DNA of 64,000 nt from Nematopogon swammerdamellus (Eukaryota; Arthropoda; Insecta; Lepidoptera; Adelidae), in NCBI GenBank assembly GCA_946902875.1, contig OX336337.1, forward strand, positions 1,240,001-1,304,000, given 5' to 3'. Below are positions 45,301 through 54,300 of this stretch, in pieces. Numbering within the stretch: the stretch's first letter is position 1; every line of letters begins with the position of its first letter. The notes beneath the pieces were generated by a model. That model ran no database searches, was not told where the DNA came from, and saw only the letters and a list, made by a program, of their open reading frames with translations. Position numbers and translations under genes: made by a program.

Positions 45301-48300
45301 ATCGAACACAGCCCTCAGTTTTGTGGTGCTGCTCGATTCCTTCAGCACCCCGTGATGCGGTATATGGTACCGGTCGACACCCTCCCGAGACGAAACCGGT
45401 CGCATGTGCCCTGCGTCTAAGTAGTCGCGCATGAATGCTACGTATAAATCCTTCAGCTTGGGATCACGAGCCAGCTTACGCTCAAGCAAATGAAAGCGCT
45501 TCAACGCTATAGCATGCGTTCCTCCCAGCTGCTTGCGACCTGACTTGAAGGGCAGGCGAACGACAAAACGGCCAGTCTCGTCACGCGAGTGGGTCTCAAC
45601 AAAATGTTTCTCGCATTGAACGTTCTCCGGATCATGAATCTCGGAGTGAGGAGGCTCCTCAGATTCCCAAAATTTATTCAGCGCGAGATCCAAGTTAAGC
45701 GTGCATGCCAACGACGTAACCGGTTCACGTCGCGGCGATGCGATGGGAGCTCTACCCAAGAGCACCCATCCGAAGACGGTAGAGTAAGCAGTCGGCATAC
45801 CGTCGCCGAGCTTGAACATCCTGCCGTCGAAGATTTGATCATAAAGATCAGCACCGATCAGTAAGTCGATGGGACTTGAAATAGCGAACTTGGGATCAGC
45901 TAGCATAATGTTCCGACACGCCTCGTGCACTTGCGCAGCTACACGTACCGATGGCATGTTATTGACAACGCGCTTAAGAATGAGAGCGTTGGTTGTGAGT
46001 GTGGACTGTGACCCCACCGAGCACGGCTTGATGGTGCACAGCACACTCCCATTAGTGCGTAGTGCACTCGATGTACCTAATCCGATGATTGTACCGGAAG
46101 TCGACCGACGGAGTCGTAGCTTCTGGGCGATGTTTTCTGTGATCACCGACACTTGTGAGCCGCTGTCCAGCAACGCACGCACACAATGATATTGACCATC
46201 AATATCACCGATGTTGACTAGAGCAGTCGCTAGCAACACGGTAGAGTTGACGTGGACGCCGCTGAACGTGTGAGACTGGACTGTGGAGCTGAACGTCGAC
46301 ACAGCAGCCTCCCCTTCGCACGTTGGTTCACAAGTGAGGTTGGACGATGAGGTTGGAATGTGTATTTTAGTGTGGTGCCGACCCCGACACACTTGGCAAG
46401 AAAATTTAGAAGTACATTTTGCAACTGAGTGGGGGCGCAGGCAATTAAAACAAAGTTTATGTTCCATGACACAGGCTTTCCGTTGCTCGGGTGTCATGGA
46501 GTTGAACTTGTCACAATGGTAAACTGGATGATTGCTACCACAACAGGGACAGCCTTCGGTGCTTGATGTAAAGCACTTGCTAGTGCCTCCTGGTCTACCT
46601 TTACTTGCACTAGAAGGCTTTACGCTAGACGAGACGTTTTCTAAAACCCGAAGTTGGTTTTCTAGAAATATCAGCAATTCGCTGAAAGTCGGAATTTCTG
46701 AAGAGTCGTGGTCAAGCTCGAACATGCTCCGCAAACTTGTGGGTAACTTCCGAGAGATGATGTGAAGCAGTATGAAGCTCCACGAATCGACGCTGAACTT
46801 GAGTGCATTTAACGCCTGAGTGTTTTCCTTCAGAGTATTTACGAACTTGCGCAGACAATTTTGATTAATTTCACTAAAGTGCTGAAGCGACAAGATCGCA
46901 TCGAGATGCATGTCAGCAATGAGGCGCTTATTTTCGTACCGATCCGTTAATAGTTGGTACGCCACCGTGTAATTATCTTCACAAATTGGCAAATGTCGCA
47001 CTAAATTCAACGGCTCCTTGTCCAGCGTGCTAAATAGGTAATGCATTTTCTGCACTCCGTTTAGGCAATCATTGTTGTGAACTAAACTATTGAAGACTGA
47101 AATGAAATTAGTCCACTCAGTAATGACACCACTGTACCTTGTCAGTTCGATCTTCGGAAGTTGAAATTTTGTTTGACCTCTCACTGGTGCACTGTTTTTA
47201 TTGTCAACAACACTTTCGGCCGCTGCTGTACCGCATATGTCGGTGTGAAGCACCTGAACGGAGTAAAACATTTCGAAGAACTCATCATACTCCGCGTCAA
47301 GTCTACTAGAATCTGCCTTTTCATCACTGCTAGAGGCAATAAACATGTGTGAATTCTCAAAGTCTAACCTTAGTTTTTCTATGTCTCGAAAACGCGCTTT
47401 GAATTGAGACACTCGCGATTCATCACGACTTTCGGATATATCCGTGGCTAGCTTGTAAATAGCTTGCAAAGACTTCAACACTAACCTTCGTTGCATACGC
47501 GAACTTTGCAGAGTTCTAGATTCCATGTTTGTTGTTTGTTTACAAACTCGCTTCAACTGACAGTGACAGTAAAGACCGACAGCCGCTTGACAGTGACAGC
47601 CACACAATCAGTAAGACTGACCAAATGGCTGAATGATTGAGACTGAAGTACCGACTGACTGACAGTCTGGGAGGGCCGATTGCCAGTAGGCAGAGAAACC
47701 TGGCTAGAACAATCTGACCAAAGACAATTATTTTAAATTTCCCGCCTTTAGGACGGAAACGGTTTGGCTAATGCAACCGACCAATGAGAGAACGCGGCGA
47801 AGTGAAAACGAGAAAATGAAAGATTTTACTTTATCAAAGTGAATTTACAGGTTACAAAGATCGCAAAAATGTTGAAAATGATGATTTTACAAATAGATTT
47901 AGGAAAAAACGATAGAAACTGGTTAGAAACACGGAAATATCCGCTCAAAGGACCAAAATGGTGGGAAAGGGGCGAGAAAAGGATGACGCTGGCTCACCCG
48001 ATGCGGCGCGGAGGCGCGCGCAAACGTGCCTGCTCGGCTCCTTCTTCCGTTCCCACCGGGTTGGGGCTGCAGCACTCGCCGGAGACTCCGGCGCGACCGC
48101 ACTAACAGCCGCGGGGGGTGCGCTCGACCGCAAACACGCGAAACGCGAAGTTGGGCTCGGCGGGAGCGCACAGATACGCACGGCGTATTCAAAATGGTTT
48201 GGAGAAGCTCGCTGATTGTCCGTTTTCCGACGCGGGAGAGCACGGCTCGTCGTTCCCGGACGCCGGTTGATGGAGATCTCGTAGAATTTTCCACCAGCGA

Positions 48301-51300
48301 CGGGTAGGTGAAAAGGAAAAAATTTGGTTGGGAGGACAGGTAGGTAGGCAGGAAAAATGTTAATACCCGCGAGATTTGAATCCACTGTCTCTCATTGATC
48401 AGAGATCAACCAACTCTCATTATGGGTGATTTTAATTTACCTGACATCCATTGGCCACTCGAAAACATTGACGGGTACAACACACTTCACAGCGCATTCA
48501 TAGAAATGTACACAAGCAGCAGTCTTCACCAACTAGTAAAAGAAATTACACGCAAACGCAACAACCAAGAGTCTCTCATAGACCTAATACTTTGCAACGA
48601 TCAAGACTTGTGTACCAAAATCGAACACCATCCAAACATAGGCAAGAGCGACCACCTTGTGCTGATAACAACAATGCAATTCATTCAAGAGGAAAATCAC
48701 AGTCACACCATAAAGCCACGCCGCAACTACTTTAAAGCCAACTACAAAAATGTGAGTGATATGCTAAAAGCAGAAAAATTAACTAATACTGAACACACAG
48801 ATATTCACGACGCTTGGAATGAGTTCAAAACTATCACAAAAAAATCCCTAGACTGCCATGTACCCTTCTCGAAACCAACTAGTAAAGTAAACAATAAACC
48901 ATGGGTAAACCACCACATTGTTGACATGACAAAAGAGAAAAAACGTCTCTGGAAAATATACCAGCGAAACAAAACAAATGAAAACTATTCAGCTTACCAC
49001 AATGTAAATAATAAAATAGTAGCAACCATACGTCACTTTAGACAAACCTTTGAGGCAAACGTCGTCGATACAGGACCGAAGGCATTTTACAGATACATTC
49101 GCAAACAATTATCATCGAAAGTATGCACACCACCAGCTCTACGACCAGATGACTCAAGCGACATAGTAACCGATCATCATGCTGTAGCAAATGTGTTTGC
49201 GAAACAATTCGAAAAGTCATATGTGCGGGAGAATGACGGCCCCCTACCACATATATCTGTGCAGAGAATAGCAAACTCCATAGAGCATGTTGAATTTAGC
49301 CCAGAAGCAGTTTCAAAAGTGCTACATTCCTTCAAAGATACAACTTCTATGGGGCCTGACAATATTCCAGCCATCTTTTTAAAAGAATGCTCTACAGACC
49401 TCTGCGAACAGCTAGCAGTTATTATGAATTTGTCCCTTGAAAGTGGAAAACTGCCAAAAGATTGGAAAGAAGCCGTAGTTACACCAATCTACAAAAAAGG
49501 CGACAAGCTCACCGCAGCTAACTATCGCCCAATCAGTTTAACAAGCATCATCTGTAAAGCAATGGAAAAAATAATCACAGATAAAATAAGGAGCTTCCTA
49601 GACCAAGAGCACATCATCATTGAAGAACAACACGGTTTCGTACAAAGACGTTCGACTGTAACCAACCTCCTCTCATGCTTAAATAAGTGGACGACAGAAT
49701 GGAATGAACGGCATCCTGTAGACATAATATATCTAGACTATGAGAAAGCATTTGATCGAGTACCAATAAAACGGCTAGTTAAAAAACTAGAGCATTTCGG
49801 CTTTCGTGGCAAACTGTTGTTGTGGATCGAAGATTTCTTGACAAATAGACAATTTCGTGTGCGCGTTGGCGATGAGCTCTCGGAACCCCATCCCGTCCTA
49901 AGCGGAGTTCCTCAAGGATCAGTCCTTGGGCCTGCAGCATTCGGGATCTTCCTCACCGACTTGAAAGCGATCATCAACCTTGATTTCATGCTCTTCGCGG
50001 ATGATACAAAATTCTTTGCCAACCCCACGATCAGTCACCAAAAAATTCAAGATAACCTCAATCACATTGTCCAATGGACAAAAGACTGGCTCTTATCACT
50101 CAACGCCGGGAAGTGCTCCGTATTGCACGTGGGTCCTAGAAATCCTCACCTACATTACACCATAGACGGAACACCAGTGACTCCAGTGAACTCACAAAAG
50201 GATCTCGGTATTATCTTAACTAACAACCTCAAATGGGAAACGCACATAATCGAAATCGTGAAAAGGGCAAACTCTCTCCTCTACATGATAAGGAAAGCTT
50301 TCTCCTACATCACTATTCATTTATTCCTCAAGTTGTATAAAACTTATGTACGCCCACTGCTCGAATACGGCTACCAAATCTGGAGCCCCTACTTTCAAAA
50401 AGATATTTTCCTACTAGAGAGAGTACAGAAGCGGGCAACAAAGATGGTGGCCTCTATAAGAAACGTGTCATACGAGAACCGCCTAGAGGCGTTGGGCCTT
50501 ACCACACTGGAAGAACGAAGGCACAGAGGTGATCTCATCGAAACTTACAAAATTTTATCAGAACGGTATGATGTGGCAGATCTCAAACTAATGTACACAA
50601 TGAATACGAACAATCACTTACGTGGACACTCATTAAAACTAAACCGAACCTCAAGCAAATCAAACCCAAGAAAACACTTTATTGCCAACCGGGTAGTTGA
50701 CTCGTGGAATAGACTCCCAGAGGAAGTGATTAGTGCTACTTCAGTGAACAGCTTCAAAAACAGACTGGACATGCATATAAAAAACCACAAACTTTAGAAG
50801 AAGGAAATAAAAAAAAAAAAAAACAAAAAAATAACAATAAATAAAAAAACAAAAAACAATCAAGTACACCACCATATTTACCAACTTCGATGTACACGCA
50901 TCAGCTTTAAGCTGCTAGTGTATCTAAACAATAATAATAATAATAATTACCAAGGCGAAAATTAGTAATTACGAGGTTACCAAAATGTGGCCCGTCGACT
51001 CGACGATCGTTGTGCCCATAGTCGTATCAGCGCATGGGCTGATAGCGAAGAGCCTCGATGACCACCTTAAGAGGCTCTCGCTGAGTGGTTGGGTCAAGGG
51101 CCAGATCCAGAAGGCAGCCCTGCTCGACACTGCACGCATCGTCCGGAGGTTCCTCTCTTTGGGACCCGACCATCGGTAGCCTGGGCTCGCCCCGCCGCCG
51201 GTGGTGGAAACTCCGTTTGTTTTTATATTAATTTTAGGTTTTAATTAAAAAAAAAAAATGTAAAATTTGTATAAAAAGAAATGTGGAAATAAATGGATAA

Positions 51301-54300
51301 AATAATAATAATAATAGAAGAAGAAGGACACCGCGCGCGGTCACACTTTGAATGGGTATGGGCCAGATCCCGAAGGCAGCCCTGCTCGACGCTGCGCGTA
51401 TAATCCGGAGGTTTCTCCCTTTGGGACCCGACCATCGGTAGCCTGGGCTCGCGCTTGGAAACTCCAAATTTTAGGTTTTAATTAAAAAAAAAAATGTCAA
51501 ATTTATATAAAAAGAAATGTGGAAATAAATGAATAACATATAAAATAATATAAGTACTAGACCCACACGGCAAATGTGTGTCAAATGAGCAATTTGAAAA
51601 CATCTGATCGCAGACGAAGACAACCCACCCGGTGTCGTACGTCGTGGGCTGGGACAACGGCAACCGTCTCAAGGACCTGACTCGTCGGTACGTGCCGCAC
51701 TGGAACACGGTGACGCGCAAGCAGCGCGCCGAGCCCGCGTGGTGGGCGGCCGCCGTGCGGCCGTGGCTCGGCCGCTCCACGCACCGCGACCGCGAGGAGG
51801 ACGAGCAGCTCGACAAGATCATGTTCGACGCACCGCTGCCCAAGAGCATTGCCGAGTGAGTCTAGTTTTTACTCTCTAAGTTTCATCGAATTTGGATGAT
51901 CGGTTTAAGAGTTATGGAGGAACATACATACAGAAAAGATTTCTAAAAATCGTAAATTTAGTTTTAGTATCATACATAGAGTCTAAAGATGCAGTATCTC
52001 ATAAAGAAAAGTACCTAACTTACTCCATGACCTTCCCTTAGATATTTATTATTAGTATTGATATGATTGATATTCATGATATGATGATGGATGACAGAGG
52101 ACATTACCGAAATAAAAAAGATAAGTGAGATATTATTTTTTTAATTAGAATTAGCAAATTCAGATTCAGATATTTATTTCGCCATAAAGCATTAACACAA
52201 TTAACAATATTTCATTGAGACATGTGAATATTATTCAGTATGGTTCGTCATCATTTTTTATGGTTCCGTATCCAGTACGGGACCCTATTATAAGCCTACA
52301 CCGTCTGTCTGTCTGCCTGTCTGTCCGAGAGCTGTATCTCTTGAACCGTAATAGGTAGCCTGTTGAAATTTTGACAGAATATGTGTTATTATGGCCGATA
52401 TAACAACAAATAATAAAAATAAGAAAAAGTAAAAAATTCACGAGGCTCCCCATACAGGAAACTAAAAAGTGTATGCGCCATCTACCGAATACCGAAGATA
52501 GTATGAAGCATTTAAACTAATACATAGATGGCGTGAGTGGCGCTGACCATGACATGCGATACGGAACCCTCGGAGCGTGAGTTCGACTCGCACTTGTTTT
52601 ATTTTTTTTTTAATTAGAATTAAAATACTTGTAGAATAGCATTTATTTTCTCATTCACATCAGTAAGTTACTACATAATAATACAACATGGGCTAGGAGT
52701 AAAAGGGAGCCAGCTCAGCTTATATGTGCTGCGGCTCCCTCGCTATGAGAGCGCTGCAGCGCTGATCTTCCGCTGCTCCCAACGCACGTAAGCCTAAAAC
52801 AAAATATAATTTTTGTATAAATTATATAAATTTTAAGTAAATAAATTTTTAAAATAAATAAATAATTAGCTGGTTTTCATATTAGCGAATTGATGGTGCG
52901 GACTCGAATGCAGGCTACGTACAAGCAAGCGTAGCGTGGGACCTGCACGATTATCTAAATTGTTCTTGTGTCGCACTGCAAAGGTGTGGAACGGGCTCCC
53001 AGGGATTATATTTCCCCACTCCTATAATCCACAGATCTTCAAATTGCGGGTTAATAGCCTTTCCCCAGCGATATTAGTCCACCTCCAAGCCGGACTGGCA
53101 CCTCCTCGTTTATGAAATTGGCTGCGCCTGAGGCTTCGACCTCGGGCAGAGCCACCCAGTTCGGAAGCAATTAAAAGAAAAGAGCACGTAGAGGACCAGA
53201 CATATGAGGAGGGTTATCAATGGATGGCTCGACTCACACGACCAACATAACACAGAAAATCTGCTTATGGTCACATTCCAACTGCAGATGGTGCAAGCAC
53301 AAAAAGAAGTACCCTAACCCTTAAACTTTTTTTTTTATGTTATCCGGTATGGGTGGCTGAGTCAGAGGGGCCAAAGCACGTGCTCTGACTAGCCAATATC
53401 ACCTCCGAGAAGGTAGGTGCCATACCAGAGACTTCCCTGGATTGCTGGCTATACTGGAATAGAGGAGAACACAACCGAGGCTACTATGCGGCCATCTTAC
53501 ATCCAGTACCCAACCCAGTCGGCTACAATTTGAGCCTACCACCTAGTAAGGGGCAAGGGAACGGACCTACAGTTTTACAACGGTTCCGAACGGTGTAGCA
53601 GCAGGCGTAGTTATGCACGTACATTTTTCGACAGAAAGAAACTCATTGGTACACGCCGACCGGATACGAACCTCGGACCTCCCGCATGAGAAGCCGATGC
53701 CCAAACCACTCGGCCACCCGCCGCTCAACAAACAATTGTTCTACATTGCAGATACAAAAACCACCCGCTGTACGCGCTAAAACGTCACCTGCTCAAGTTC
53801 GAGGCTCTGTACCCGGCCGACGCGCCGACGCTGGGCTTCGTGCGCGGCGAGGCGGTGTACGCGCGCGAGTGCGTCTACACGTGCCGCTCTCGTGACACCT
53901 GGCTCAAGGAGGCCAAGACCGTCAGGCTGGGAGAGAAGCCTTACAAGGTGGTGAAGGCGCGCCCCAAGTGGGATAAGGTGAGAGAGAATACTGTATGAGC
54001 TTAGTGCTATTGTCATCAGTACTAGAGTTGTTGCTGATGCACATTTTTTCACATTAGCTGATGCTGATGCTGATATTTTATCATTGACATCAGCGGATGC
54101 TGATACTGATGCTGATTTTAATAATTTTCTTTAAAAATAGGGAAAAATACTGAACTATATGAATATTATGAATTTATATCCAAAGTTTTGGTTGGTATTG
54201 AAATAAAATATTGTGTTTTAATAATTTTGTGACATTTAATAAAAAAAAAAGAATCAATCTGATACCAGTACCAGCTTATTAATTATCTTAGCAATTAAAT

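Larger units (their letters stand above)
41759..48412 (-). mobile_element. Complete BEL/Pao LTR retrotransposon
   Basis: Two 454-bp LTRs (TGGTGGG...ACCA in + orientation) bound a 6654-bp element with a perfect 5-bp duplication ACTCT (41754-41758 and 48413-48417). The element reads on the minus strand. Next to the 5' LTR, after 3 nt, is a primer-binding site TGGTCCTTTGAGCGG, which resembles the complement of the 3' end of tRNA-Tyr. A G-rich purine tract lies before the 3' LTR (complement of 42213-42230). The single Gag-Pol frame is open. The identical LTRs indicate a very recent insertion. In XPC it lies antisense, in intron 5. Confidence 0.96.
41313..50797 (+). pseudogene. CR1-clade LINE ORF2 (endonuclease and reverse transcriptase), split by BEL/Pao insertion
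   Basis: The coding parts are 41313-41758 and 48418-50797, together 2826 nt or 941 codons with no other break. Endonuclease signs: [36 protein letters not shown] and [10 protein letters not shown]. Reverse transcriptase signs: [63 protein letters not shown] and MLFADDTKF with both catalytic Asp. The CR1-type C-terminus has [35 protein letters not shown] and [16 protein letters not shown]. The LINE inserted into XPC intron 5 in sense orientation, and the LTR element later landed in its endonuclease domain. Confidence 0.9.

Noticed and set aside
47527..47607. 27-residue Cys-rich leader of Gag-Pol
   Set aside because: The ATG at 47526 gives a Gag start typical of the class. The leader has no known role, so the longer start is not preferred.
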